A DNA stretch of 54,882 nucleotides from positions 1 to 54,882 of the forward strand of contig USDL01000007.1 in NCBI GenBank assembly GCA_900553365.1, given 5' to 3'. Position numbers and translations under genes: made by a program. Below, one piece after another: positions 1-8,036 of the stretch (position 1 is the first letter of the stretch; each line of letters starts with the position of its first letter). Origin of the DNA: an uncultured Clostridium sp. Its GTDB lineage: Bacteria > Bacillota > Clostridia > TANB77 > CAG-508. A model generated the notes under the pieces. It worked only from the letters and a program-made list of their open reading frames with translations, did not search any database and was not told where the DNA came from.

Positions 1-60
1 ACTCGAACCGCGGACAACTTGATTAAAAGTCAAGTGCTCTACCACCTGAGCTAATAGCCC
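1..60 (-). tRNA. tRNA-Lys (TTT), 3' end cut by window edge
   Basis: The reverse complement starts GGGCTAT, has a D-arm TAGCTCAGGTGGTAGAGC, and an anticodon stem-loop ACTTGACTTTTAATCAAGT with anticodon TTT. It runs into the T-arm GGTTCGA before the window ends. The 3' acceptor strand and CCA end are outside the window. A consensus promoter lies upstream at 110-138. Confidence 0.95.
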
Positions 61-138
61 ATAATTCTTTCGAATTATTTAAGCAGTCGTTTTGAACAAC
101 TGCTTTTCTATAATACTACATTTTTTCACAACTGTCAA
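61..138 (-). promoter_or_regulatory. tRNA-Lys promoter and structured 5' leader
   Basis: On the minus strand, TTGACA (138-133) and TATTAT (115-110) are 17 bases apart, a near-consensus sigma-A promoter. Between the predicted start and the tRNA, the precursor can form an AAGCAGT/ACTGCTT hairpin (about 81-105) and a smaller AATAATTC/GAATTAT hairpin just before the tRNA 5' end. These are probably processing structures removed with the leader. Confidence 0.75.
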
Positions 139-202
139 TACTTTTTTTATATTTTTTTAATTTTTTTGAATTTTTTATTTTTTTCCTTGTTAAATATGAG
201 GA

Positions 203-229
203 AAAATGGGTGCTAATTGCACCCATTTT
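203..229 (-). terminator. terminator of the HD-domain gene
   Basis: An 11-bp perfect stem AAAATGGGTGC/GCACCCATTTT has a 5-base loop and a short T-run on the minus strand. It lies 18 bases past the stop codon of the HD gene. Confidence 0.8.
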
Positions 230-246
230 CAATAACTACGTTGTTG

Positions 247-1392
247 TTATCTCCATCTTCTACGAACTTTTTTTGCATACTTTGTAAGGTATGTATGCAT
301 CACAGTGTTTATTTTACTACTTTTGTCAATTTTTCTTTCGATAATTGCATCCCAGTAATAATAATAACGACTTCCTGCTACTAGGTTTCGCCAACACTCA
401 CTGTCTGCTGATAAATAATCCGCAATTTTTATGAATTTTCTGTATTTACGGTTTACTTTATCCTCAAACATAATGTTTCTTGTTGGTTCGTCCAAACCTA
501 AAGTCACAAGATTAGGATACATGTGTTCCTCAAGCATTTGGCTTTCATGTTCTTCGGTTGCTGCTCGGTAACCTTCGATTTTGTCCTTTATTGGGCTTGG
601 TATATCATGCGTCCAAGTTTCTGCAATATCGTGGAAAATTCCCATGAAGAAAAACTTTGTTGCAAGCTGTTCATCAAAAGAACTTTGCTCCAGTCCAATA
701 AGGTATGCCCAAATTGCTGTATCAAACAAATGCCCTAAAACAGAACATTTTACTGCTTTGCAGCACGTTGCCCAACGCAATTTGTTCCTAAGGCTTGAAA
801 CAAACTGAAAGAGTTTGAAAATTTGTGAATTTTGATTAATGAATTCCCTAACACCAGGGATATACATATACTCACAAATTTCATTCATAATTTCCTCTTT
901 CTTTTGGGAAATTAATGCTTGATTCTGTACAATTTTTTCATATTCCAACAACTCAATATAGGTTGCAATTTTGCTTGCTACCCTATAAATTGCTTCTTCA
1001 AAAGAAGAATTGTTATCACACAAAAAACTTGCGAATTTCTCACTGGTTTTCACAGCGATATATTCTCTTGTAACATCATCAAACTTGTCTTTTCCTATGT
1101 TTCCTATTTTAGCAGAAAATGAAATTTTGTGTTCAGGCGTATCATAAAAAACATACACTTTAGCAAAAGCTCTGCTTATTGCAATACGCGGGAAGCAAAC
1201 CCAATTCACACTTCTGCCTTGCTTTTCTACAAAGTTAGCTAGTTCAAAAGCAATTATGCAATTAAATGCTTGCTTATTTAGCTCATTGTAGACGTCGCAC
1301 TGCTTAAAGTCACTCCACCGGTTCAAGTTGTTCATTTTGAAGACCAACTCGTTTAGCTCGATAAGTTCCTTCATTGTAGCTATTGTTTGCAT
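247..1392 (-). CDS. HD-domain metal-dependent hydrolase (YfbR-like superfamily)
   Basis: This 381-residue protein has a C-terminal HD phosphohydrolase core. A helix with GHLFDTA supplies the first metal-binding His, FHDIAETWTHDIPSP gives the HD dyad with the downstream helix, and KIADYLSADSE gives the final Asp. Such proteins usually act on nucleotides or nucleotide second messengers. The N-terminal half is not recognisable to me. A GGGAGG ribosome binding site supports the ATG at 1392. The gene is monocistronic, with its own promoter and terminator. It looks richer in G+C than its neighbours. It contains the only CGG sense codon found in the window that is not at a frameshift (codon 25, followed by T), so it may be a recent arrival. 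The substrate is unknown. Confidence 0.8.
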   Translation of the reverse strand: MQTIATMKELIELNELVFKMNNLNRWSDFKQCDVYNELNKQAFNCIIAFELANFVEKQGRSVNWVCFPRIAISRAFAKVYVFYDTPEHKISFSAKIGNIGKDKFDDVTREYIAVKTSEKFASFLCDNNSSFEEAIYRVASKIATYIELLEYEKIVQNQALISQKKEEIMNEICEYMYIPGVREFINQNSQIFKLFQFVSSLRNKLRWATCCKAVKCSVLGHLFDTAIWAYLIGLEQSSFDEQLATKFFFMGIFHDIAETWTHDIPSPIKDKIEGYRAATEEHESQMLEEHMYPNLVTLGLDEPTRNIMFEDKVNRKYRKFIKIADYLSADSECWRNLVAGSRYYYYWDAIIERKIDKSSKINTVMHTYLTKYAKKVRRRWR

Positions 1393-1479
1393 ATAGATTC
1401 CTCCCTAAAATTATTTGTTTAATGAATTTTCCAGGTGTCTCGCAAGGAATACTGAATAAGTGAAACTTAATTCGAATAT

Positions 1480-1508
1480 ATTATATCATGCAATTATGTT
1501 AATTTCAA
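1480..1508 (-). promoter_or_regulatory. sigma-A promoter of the HD-domain gene
   Basis: On the minus strand, TTGAAA (1508-1503) and TATAAT (1485-1480) are 17 bases apart, about 90 bases upstream of the ATG. Confidence 0.75.
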
Positions 1509-1536
1509 TTCAACATTGCGAAGTTTTAAAAATAAA

Positions 1537-1580
1537 TAAACCCAAATTACTAAACATTTTTGTTTAATAATTTGGGTTTA
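1537..1580 (-). terminator. terminator after the DUF1858 gene
   Basis: A 13-bp perfect outer stem TAAACCCAAATTA/TAATTTGGGTTTA encloses an inner TAAAC/GTTTA stem. T-rich sequence follows on the minus strand. It separates the DUF1858 gene from the HD-domain gene. Confidence 0.8.
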
Positions 1581-1601
1581 CTTCATATTTTTCAAATCTT
1601 A

Positions 1602-1784
1602 TTATTTATTAATTTTTTCTAATAGCTCTTCTACATCAATTCCATGTACTTGGCAAGCTTCTTCGATTGTTTCTGCTTGTGATGCTGGGCATCCTAGGCA
1701 ATGCATTCCTGCTTCTATTAATATTTCTGCTTTTTCTGGAGCTATTTCTAATAATTCTCCTATTTTAGTTGTTTTTTCTATCAT
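1602..1784 (-). CDS. DUF1858-domain protein (redox-disulfide type)
   Basis: This 60-residue protein covers almost the whole DUF1858 domain. After an N-terminal helix-forming region (IGELLEIAPEKAEIL) comes the motif AGMHCLGCPAS, with the CLGC dicysteine typical of the family found near hybrid cluster proteins and other redox proteins of anaerobes. It is thought to act as a small thiol/redox or metal-binding module in the cytoplasm; the partner is not evident here. A GGAGG site precedes the ATG. A possible extended -10 (TGTTAAAAT) lies upstream. Confidence 0.88.
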   Translation of the reverse strand: MIEKTTKIGELLEIAPEKAEILIEAGMHCLGCPASQAETIEEACQVHGIDVEELLEKINK

Positions 1785-1854
1785 AAATATTCCTCCTTAA
1801 ACATTTTTAATATGTTACTCTTTAAAGATTTTAACATATTTTTTCTAAAAAGTA

Positions 1855-1883
1855 TAGACATTTTAAATAATTTGTAGTAGAAT
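1855..1883 (+). promoter_or_regulatory. promoter of the type IV secretion block
   Basis: TAGACA (1855-1860) and TAGAAT (1878-1883) are 17 bases apart, followed by an AAAGGTGG ribosome binding site (1898-1905). Predicted transcription starts near 1890, downstream of the ATG at 1885. That is why the ATG is probably not the start of the next gene. Confidence 0.6.
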
Positions 1884-1884
1884 A

Positions 1885-2052
1885 ATGAAAAATTATGAAA
1901 GGTGGTGTAGATTTAAAATATTAATTCATTTATTTTTTGCATCTTTTATTATTAGTTTTTTCATAACAAATTATTCTATTTATTCATTCTTTGAAATGAA
2001 AGTATTTCACTCTTTACAGGGTTCAAAATTAAAAATCAAAAAAATTTCCTAA
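1885..2052 (+). CDS. small membrane protein before the VirD4-like gene
   Basis: The open frame is 55 codons from the ATG at 1885, with one strongly hydrophobic segment (LIHLFFASFIISFFITNYSI) and a basic tail. Its stop is 12 bases before the VirD4-like start, so the two are probably co-transcribed and coupled. The true start is uncertain. The ATG lies inside the predicted promoter/start region, whereas the ribosome binding site AAAGGTGG points to a codon near 1912-1918, where only the rare start ATA (1918) is available in frame. I do not recognise the family. Its position suggests an accessory protein of the secretion apparatus. Confidence 0.5.
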   Translation: MKNYERWCRFKILIHLFFASFIISFFITNYSIYSFFEMKVFHSLQGSKLKIKKIS

Positions 2053-2064
2053 GGAGGTTAAAAT

Positions 2065-3801
2065 TTGAAGTTCATATTGTTTTTATTACATTTTGCTTTC
2101 TGTTTTTTGCTAGCAATATTATTATTTATTCCCATTTTATTTGTTTTTAAACCAATTTTTCTAACATCACATCTTATAATTCCCTATGCCATTTACCCTT
2201 TTGATATTTGCATAAAAGCACCTATTGCTTGGAAGTGCATGAAAATTATTTATTGTTTGTGTTGTTACCATGTTTGTTTTCTTTTTTCAAATTCTATATA
2301 TTCACTAATTTTTAAAGATAAAATAGATAAAAAAATAAAAAGAGAAAAGGTTAAACCAACTTCTGGAATTAATTTATATTTAGGTAATAATGCCATAACA
2401 AATGCTCCTGTATATCTTACAGAAAGAGGTCTATATCAAAACTTTCTTATTACAGGAACTATTGGTACAGGCAAAACTAGTTCTAGTATGTATCCATATA
2501 CCAAACAATTAATAGAATACAATGCTGATAATGCTTTTGAAAAGCTTGGGATGTTAATATTAGATGTTAAGGGAAATTTTTATAAGCAAGTAAAAGTGTA
2601 TGCCGAAGAATATAATAGAATAGATGATTTATGTGTAATTGAGCTTGGTGGAAATGTTAGGTATAATCCTCTTGATAAACCCAATTTAAAACCTTCTGTT
2701 TTAGCAAATCGTTTAAAAACCATATTAACACTTTTTTCACCAAACAATTCTGAATCTTACTGGCTAGATAAAGCTGAAGAAGTTTTATGTGAGTGTATTA
2801 AATTGTGCAGACTTTATAACAACGGATATGTAACATTTACTGAAATTCATAAATTAGTTAATTCTCCCAATTACTATAATGAAAAGGTTTGTTATTTAAG
2901 AGAGTTATTTAGAACTGCAAAACTTAATCATCATCAAATATATGAGCTTCATTCTGCCTTAACTTTTTTCGAAACTGAGTACAGAACTCTTGATAGTCGT
3001 GTTCTTTCTATTTTAAAATCCGAAATAACTAGAATGACAAATGTTTTTATATCTGATTATGATATAATGCAAACTTTTTGCCCTGAAAAAAAAGATGTTA
3101 CTTTTAAAGGGTTTAAAGATGTTTTAGAGCAAGGGAAAATTGTAGTTTTAAATATGAATATTGCTTTATTTAAGAATCTTTCAAAAATAATTGCAGCATA
3201 TTTAAAGCTTGATTTTCAAGCTGAAATATTATCACAGCTTGCTCACAATAATGTAAGACCAAGTGTATTTATTTGTGACGAATTTCATGAATATGTGACA
3301 GCTACTGATAGTGATTTTTTCGCTCAAAGTAGAGAGGCTAAATGTATTAACATTGTAGCTACTCAAAGTTATACATCTCTTCTAAACTCTTTAAAAGATC
3401 AATATGCAGTTAAATCAATTATTCAAAATTTGATAAACAAACTTTGGTATAGGACAGATGATGCTTTTACAATAGAAGATGCTCAAAAACAAATTGGTAA
3501 AGAAGATAAAACAAAAATATCTAAAAGTATTTCTGAAAATGCTCAAGAGACAAATTACAATTATATTACAAACTCATTAAATTCCAATAAATCTAGTGTT
3601 TCTGAAAGCATTACTACTCATATTAATACTGATTTTGTATATGATACAAACTTCTTTACCCAACATTTAGAAACTTTTTCTTGCCTTTCTTTTCTTTCTA
3701 ATGGAGATAAGATTTTACCTCCAACAAAGCTAAAAATGCAACCATATTTTTTAGATAATTCACCCAAAAAGAAAGGTTTTCAAAAATACAAAATTATTTA
3801 A
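2065..3801 (+). CDS. VirD4/TraG-like type IV coupling ATPase
   Basis: This 578-residue protein has two N-terminal membrane segments (about residues 3-33 and 58-83) and a cytoplasmic RecA-like ATPase. Walker A is GTIGTGKTSS (131-140). LILDVKG (about 164-170) matches the conserved strand after Walker A in this family. FICDEF (about 402-407) is Walker B, and ATQSYTSLL (about 432-440) matches the motif III region. Family members are hexameric coupling proteins that bring DNA or protein substrates to a type IV secretion channel. It starts on TTG after AAGGAGG. Pilin-like, TrbL-like and PrgI genes follow directly, but there is no relaxase or VirB4 in the window, so a complete transfer system cannot be claimed. 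Confidence 0.88.
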   Translation: MKFILFLLHFAFCFLLAILLFIPILFVFKPIFLTSHLIIPYAIYPFDICIKAPIAWKCMKIIYCLCCYHVCFLFSNSIYSLIFKDKIDKKIKREKVKPTSGINLYLGNNAITNAPVYLTERGLYQNFLITGTIGTGKTSSSMYPYTKQLIEYNADNAFEKLGMLILDVKGNFYKQVKVYAEEYNRIDDLCVIELGGNVRYNPLDKPNLKPSVLANRLKTILTLFSPNNSESYWLDKAEEVLCECIKLCRLYNNGYVTFTEIHKLVNSPNYYNEKVCYLRELFRTAKLNHHQIYELHSALTFFETEYRTLDSRVLSILKSEITRMTNVFISDYDIMQTFCPEKKDVTFKGFKDVLEQGKIVVLNMNIALFKNLSKIIAAYLKLDFQAEILSQLAHNNVRPSVFICDEFHEYVTATDSDFFAQSREAKCINIVATQSYTSLLNSLKDQYAVKSIIQNLINKLWYRTDDAFTIEDAQKQIGKEDKTKISKSISENAQETNYNYITNSLNSNKSSVSESITTHINTDFVYDTNFFTQHLETFSCLSFLSNGDKILPPTKLKMQPYFLDNSPKKKGFQKYKII

Positions 3802-3839
3802 TTTGATGTTTTTTTAACATCTTATAGATAGGAGGTTCT

Positions 3840-4181
3840 ATGAAAAAATTATATTATGTGATTCAAATTATATTTTTAGTTTTCATATTTTTAAATTGTT
3901 TTTGTACATTTAGTTTTGGTGCGTATCCAAAACTTGTAAACACTATAACTTCTGCATTTAAAACCATTGAAAGTTGGCTTTTGAGAATTTCCACTCCGGC
4001 AGCAGCTGTTGCTGTTGGTTCTGGCGTTTTTATGAAAAAGTTTAGCTTTGGTGATGAGGAAAGAATTAGAACAGGAAAAAGAGTTATTCGTGGTAGTTTA
4101 TTTTCCTATGCATTCATCCTTTGTATTGATTTAATTTTATCTGCAATACAGTTGCTTATAACAAAAACTGAAGAGGGGTGA
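3840..4181 (+). CDS. VirB2/TrbC-like pilin subunit
   Basis: This 113-residue protein has an N-terminal hydrophobic signal or membrane segment (about residues 4-28), a central hydrophobic stretch ending TPAAAVAVGSGVFM, a basic FGDEERIRTGKR loop and a C-terminal membrane helix. This two-helix plan with a basic loop is that of VirB2/TrbC-like subunits of Gram-positive type IV systems. GGAGG precedes the ATG. The stop TGA overlaps the GTG start of the next gene, so translation is coupled. Confidence 0.7.
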   Translation: MKKLYYVIQIIFLVFIFLNCFCTFSFGAYPKLVNTITSAFKTIESWLLRISTPAAAVAVGSGVFMKKFSFGDEERIRTGKRVIRGSLFSYAFILCIDLILSAIQLLITKTEEG

Positions 4182-5075
4182 TTTTAATTACTGAAGTTAA
4201 TATTACTAGTTTATTAGTGTATGCAATTAATAATATGCTTTCAAATTTACTATCTTCAATCAATAACAATGTTACAAACTATCTAGATAAGTTAGTTTTT
4301 GTAGATTCAGGCATTACTACAAACTTGACTGATGTTATTGGCATAAATAGCTATTCTGGAATTAATCTTATTTGTAACTCCCTGATTTATGGCTTTTTGA
4401 TTTATTATGCAATTTCATTTTTGCTTTCTCACCTTACATTTTCGCAGGTTGAAAGCCCTTTGCAGTTTATTTTTAAATTAATTCTTTGTGCTTTGGCTTT
4501 AAATGCAAGTCAATATCTATGTGGTGGTTTGATTTTTCTTGTTTCGCATATTTCCAATATGCTTTGTGAGTTAGGTACATATTTATTTGGAGTAGATATT
4601 TCTTTTTCAACTTTAATCAGTAATGTTATCCCTCAGGAATACTTTGTTTCCAATTCATTTAGTTTATTTAATTTTGACCGGAATTTTAAAGTCTTCCATA
4701 ACCTTTGGTTTCCTTAGTTTATCTGTTTCTTATGCAATTCGCTACATTCTTATTAAAGTTTTAATATTACTTGCTCCTTTTGCGATTTTGACTTTATCTA
4801 GCAGTAAAACTAGTAATTTTTTCAAGGTTTGGTTTAAATCATTTATTGCTATATTATTTTTACAGATTTTTATTGCTACTATTTTATTGGTTTGTTTTAT
4901 AATTAACAACAATGATATTGCTTCTCTGCCTTCGCAAATAATTCATCTTGGCATGATTTATACTTTATTTAAAGCTAATTCTTTTGTAAAGGATTTTGTT
5001 GGCGGTTTTTCAACAGATGTAAATTTGAATATGTCTAACTTTTTTAATGCTTTTAAAGGAGGTGTTTCAAAATAA
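4178..5075 (+). CDS. TrbL/VirB6-like channel protein, needs +1 frameshift
   Basis: Reading 4178-4678, skipping one base and resuming at 4680-5075 gives about 298 residues, the usual length of the family. It is a polytopic membrane protein forming the inner part of a type IV channel. The 0 frame reaches GAC then CGG (4679-4681) and would stop at 4717 with a non-conserved tail. The +1 frame continues with GILKSSITFGF and SYAIRYILIKVLILLAPFAI, the conserved segment of TrbL-like proteins. No other lesion is visible. The start is GTG overlapping the previous stop. The 3' end overlaps the PrgI start. It may be expressed by frameshifting, be a pseudogene, or carry a sequence error; five similar cases in this window favour the first. 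Confidence 0.78.
4679..4682 (+). other. CGG-A +1 frameshift site in the trbL-like gene
   Basis: The 0 frame reads GAC CGG AAT and the restored frame reads GAC (C) GGA ATT. The join lies between FNFD and ILKSSITFGF. CGG is exactly in the 0 frame, and the extra base restores the conserved frame. Confidence 0.75.
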
Positions 5076-5353
5076 AATTTATTATTCCTCAAAACTATAC
5101 ATTCAAAAATAAGCTTTTTGGTTTTATGGATTATTCAACTGCCATTCTTAATGTGGTTTGGGCTATAATGGTATTTGCATTTGTAAGTTTCTTTCCTTCT
5201 ATGAATATTAAAATTGGTTTGTTTATAATTTTGTATTTTCCATTGCTGCTTTTTAGCCTTCTAGGTTTTAATAATGAGAATATTATTTATGTTATTTCAT
5301 ACTTGTTTAAATATTTTATAAATTACAAGATTTATTTTTACTCTAAGGATTGA
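5072..5353 (+). CDS. PrgI family membrane protein with an ATA start
   Basis: This 93-residue protein reads, from its inferred start, (M)KFIIPQNYTFKNKLFGF followed by two hydrophobic helices, the standard beginning and topology of PrgI proteins of Gram-positive type IV systems. The first ATG in frame (5126) would remove the conserved KFIIPQNY start. An in-frame stop at 5054-5056 leaves no ATG, GTG or TTG between it and the conserved N-terminus. The only plausible start is ATA at 5072, 7 bases after AAAGGAGGTG and overlapping the previous stop as ATAA. PrgI normally precedes VirB4, but here a promoter and tagO follow instead. Confidence 0.8.
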   Translation: MKFIIPQNYTFKNKLFGFMDYSTAILNVVWAIMVFAFVSFFPSMNIKIGLFIILYFPLLLFSLLGFNNENIIYVISYLFKYFINYKIYFYSKD

Positions 5354-5378
5354 CAAATTAAGCTTTTGAGGATACAAT
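5350..5378 (+). promoter_or_regulatory. consensus sigma-A promoter of the tagO gene
   Basis: TTGACA (5350-5355) and TACAAT (5373-5378) are 17 bases apart. The -35 box overlaps the PrgI stop codon. It separates the secretion block from the glycan genes. Confidence 0.85.
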
Positions 5379-5418
5379 TAGAGTGTTATTTATATTAAAT
5401 CTTAAAAGGAGCATTTAT

Positions 5419-6522
5419 ATGTGGGGAGATATGGCAGTAGCATTTCTTTTAGCTTTCATTACAGCTTATGTTTGCACACCTTATACTATTAGATTTGCAA
5501 AAAAAATTGGAGCACTTGATATTCCAAAAGAATCTAGAAAAATTCATAAAAAACCTATGCCAAGACTTGGTGGCTTAGCAGTAATAACCGGCTTTACTGT
5601 TTCAGTTATATACTTGCTTGCTGTAATGTCTTTTGAGCAAACTATTAATTTATTCGGTTCAGAACAATATTACATTAAATTAATTGGATTTTTTGCTGGT
5701 TTAATAGTACTAGGTGGATTCTGTTTTTTAGATGATTTAAAAAGTATAAATCCTTTTGTGAAGTTGTTTGGTCAAACACTAGCAGCTATTATAATTACTT
5801 CTTGTGGTGTTCAAATTGATACAATTTCAGTACCATTTTTCACAGCAGTTTTTACTGAGGCAATAATAGCTAAATTAGTTACTATTATTTGGATTGTTGG
5901 TATTACAAATGCTATTAATTTAATTGATGGCTTAGATGGATTATCTAGCGGGGTTTCACTTATTTCATGTCTGTCTTTATTAATAATATTTACTTTAAAT
6001 GGTTCTCCTCTAATTTCTATATTATTAGTATTGGCTCTTGCTGGTAGTATTCTTGGTTTTTTACCATATAATTTCAACCCAGCTAAAACTTTTTTAGGAG
6101 ATACTGGTTCAAACTTTTTAGGTTACACTTTATCTATTATTTCTATATTAGGTATGGCTAAAACATATACTGCAATAGTTATTATTGCTCCGCTTATTGT
6201 TTTTGCCCTTCCTCTTTTAGATACAACTCTTGCTATTATAAGAAGAATTATAAAAACAAAATCTTTAAAGGGTGTATTTAAAGCAGATAAAGAACATTTA
6301 CATCATAAAATAATGAAACGTGGATATTCTCAAAAGCAAGCGGTTCTTATGCTATATGCACTTAGTGCAACTTTTGGTATGTTTGCTATTATTCTTTTAG
6401 ATAGCGGACTTTGGAAGGCTCTATCCTTTGCATTGATGTGCATTGCCATTGTTGCGATTGGCTATAAAGATATTTTAAGAATAAGGAATGATAACAATGA
6501 TGAAAAAACTGAAAGAAAATAA
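5419..6522 (+). CDS. tagO: TagO/WecA-type undecaprenyl-P HexNAc-1-P transferase
   Basis: This 367-residue polytopic membrane protein of the MraY/WecA superfamily transfers GlcNAc-1-phosphate from UDP-GlcNAc to undecaprenyl phosphate, the first step of wall glycan assembly. Visible motifs are FLDDLKS (about residues 101-107, the DD pair), NLIDGLDG (about 167-174), FLGDTGSNF (about 226-234) and HLHHKIMKRG (about 293-302, the HxHH loop). The ATG at 5419 is chosen because AAAAGGAG lies just upstream; an in-frame GTG at 5383 has no such site. TagA and MnaA genes downstream on the other strand supply the next steps of a GlcNAc-ManNAc linkage unit. Confidence 0.92.
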   Translation: MWGDMAVAFLLAFITAYVCTPYTIRFAKKIGALDIPKESRKIHKKPMPRLGGLAVITGFTVSVIYLLAVMSFEQTINLFGSEQYYIKLIGFFAGLIVLGGFCFLDDLKSINPFVKLFGQTLAAIIITSCGVQIDTISVPFFTAVFTEAIIAKLVTIIWIVGITNAINLIDGLDGLSSGVSLISCLSLLIIFTLNGSPLISILLVLALAGSILGFLPYNFNPAKTFLGDTGSNFLGYTLSIISILGMAKTYTAIVIIAPLIVFALPLLDTTLAIIRRIIKTKSLKGVFKADKEHLHHKIMKRGYSQKQAVLMLYALSATFGMFAIILLDSGLWKALSFALMCIAIVAIGYKDILRIRNDNNDEKTERK

Positions 6523-8021
6523 TGCGATTAATAATATTTTAATTTTATTTTTGATTATTCAGCCAATTTTTGATATTAAAATATTTTATAACTCTATATC
6601 AACTTTGATTAGAGTTATTATAATATTTGCATTATTTTTATATTACTTTTTTATTAAAAAAGATAATTCTAATACTTTACTTTGTGGTAAAAAGAAATAC
6701 TTTTTACTTATTTACCCAATTCTTATTGGAATTTACTTTATTTTTCACCAGATTAACGCTATGCATTTTCACTCTTTAGTTCCTGGTGATTTTAACTATT
6801 CAATGATAAAAGAAGCATTATATTTTGTAAAAATGCTTTCACCTTTTTTACTTATTTATTGTATTTACAAGGCTGAATTATCTCATGATACTATTATTAA
6901 TATCATGAAATCATTAATACTAATAATTGGGTTAGTAATTATTTTAAGTAATATTTTTGTTGTATCTTACGGTAATTACAGTGATAGTATAATTAAGGCT
7001 AACTTCTTTGAATGGTTTAATAATAACTCTACGTATACTTATAAAGATTTAGCTTCTAAAGGTCTTTTTGAATATGGTAACCAGATTAGTGCAATTTTAA
7101 TTATGTTTTTACCTTTTGCAATTTACTTATTTGCCAAAAAACATACTGCAATTAACCTTATTACTTTAATTGTTGATGTTTTTGCTTTAACTTTATTATG
7201 TACAAGAGTTTCTGTTATAGGTGTATTTATCGTATTTATATATACAGCTTTTGCTTATTCATTTGTTTACATTATGAGCAAAAAGAGATTTAATATTAAA
7301 GATGTTTTACCTATTTGTGTGGTTTTATTGGTGTACTCTTCTTTGTTGCCAATAAATCCAATGTTTAATAGAATAAATGAAAGACAAACTGTTATTGATA
7401 CATTTAAAGAAGAAGAAAAAAATCAAACTTCACAAGATTCAGATGATTCTCAAGAGAATATTTCTCCTTCTCAAGAGGGAACTGATAGTGATACTAATTA
7501 TATTTATAAATTAAACTACATAAAGAAACATTATCTTGAAAAAGATTTGCATGAACAATTCTTTATTGAAAACTACCCATATCAATATGATACTGACTTT
7601 TGGTATGATTTTTTACAAAAAGATATTTCATTAACTACAAATTATAGATATGTTGAGCTTTGTATGGTAAAAAGAGTAGTAGAAATTAATAATAACAAGA
7701 TGGATAAATGGTTTGGAATTACCAATACTAGATTACAAAATATCTTCAACATTGAAAAAGATTTTGTTGTACAATATTATGCCTTGCGGAATTATTGGAA
7801 CTATTTTAGTTTTTGCACCTTACTTTGTACTCATTGGACTATATGCATATAAAGTATTAAAATCTAAATTTAGATGTGTAAATGTTATAAATCTATTGGC
7901 TGTTATTACAATTATATTTGTATTTGGAATAGCGTATATGTCTGGTAATTTATTTAATAGTTTAAGCTTTACTATTTACTTTACTTTATTATTTGCTTTA
8001 TTAAAAAATGTTAACACATAG
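6497..8021 (+). CDS. O-antigen ligase/polymerase-like membrane protein, needs +1 frameshift
   Basis: Joining 6497-7786 to 7788-8021 gives about 507 residues with roughly ten or more membrane helices and a large acidic external loop rich in Ser/Asp (about residues 305-340). The plan is that of the Wzy/WaaL family, which join or polymerise glycans outside the membrane. The 0 frame reaches TTG CGG (7787-7789) and soon stops at 7852. The +1 frame continues GIIGTILVFAPYFVLIG, the Gly-Ile-Ile-Gly helix start that family members show after the long loop. The gene overlaps tagO, and AAGGA lies 9 bases before the ATG at 6497. Its substrate is unknown. Confidence 0.78.
7787..7790 (+). other. CGG-A +1 frameshift site in the ligase-like gene
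   Basis: The 0 frame reads TTG CGG AAT and the restored frame reads TTG (C) GGA ATT. The same nine bases TGCGGAATT occur at 38589-38597 as ordinary codons TGC GGA ATT with no shift, so the k-mer alone does not cause a break. Confidence 0.78.
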
Positions 8022-8032
8022 AGTGTTAACAT
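8008..8032. terminator. bidirectional terminator between convergent genes
   Basis: A 10-bp perfect stem ATGTTAACAC/GTGTTAACAT has a 5-base loop, an A-run on the left and a T-run on the right. It overlaps the stop of the ligase-like gene and ends the long minus-strand operon. Confidence 0.88.
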
Positions 8033-8036
8033 TTTT

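Noticed and set aside
1885..5353. A complete integrative conjugative element
   Set aside because: No relaxase, VirB4, integrase or attachment-site direct repeats are visible in the window.
7713..8021. A separate short membrane protein after the ligase-like gene
   Set aside because: Its apparent first 25 codons are the ligase-like gene read in another frame. Its body completes that protein.
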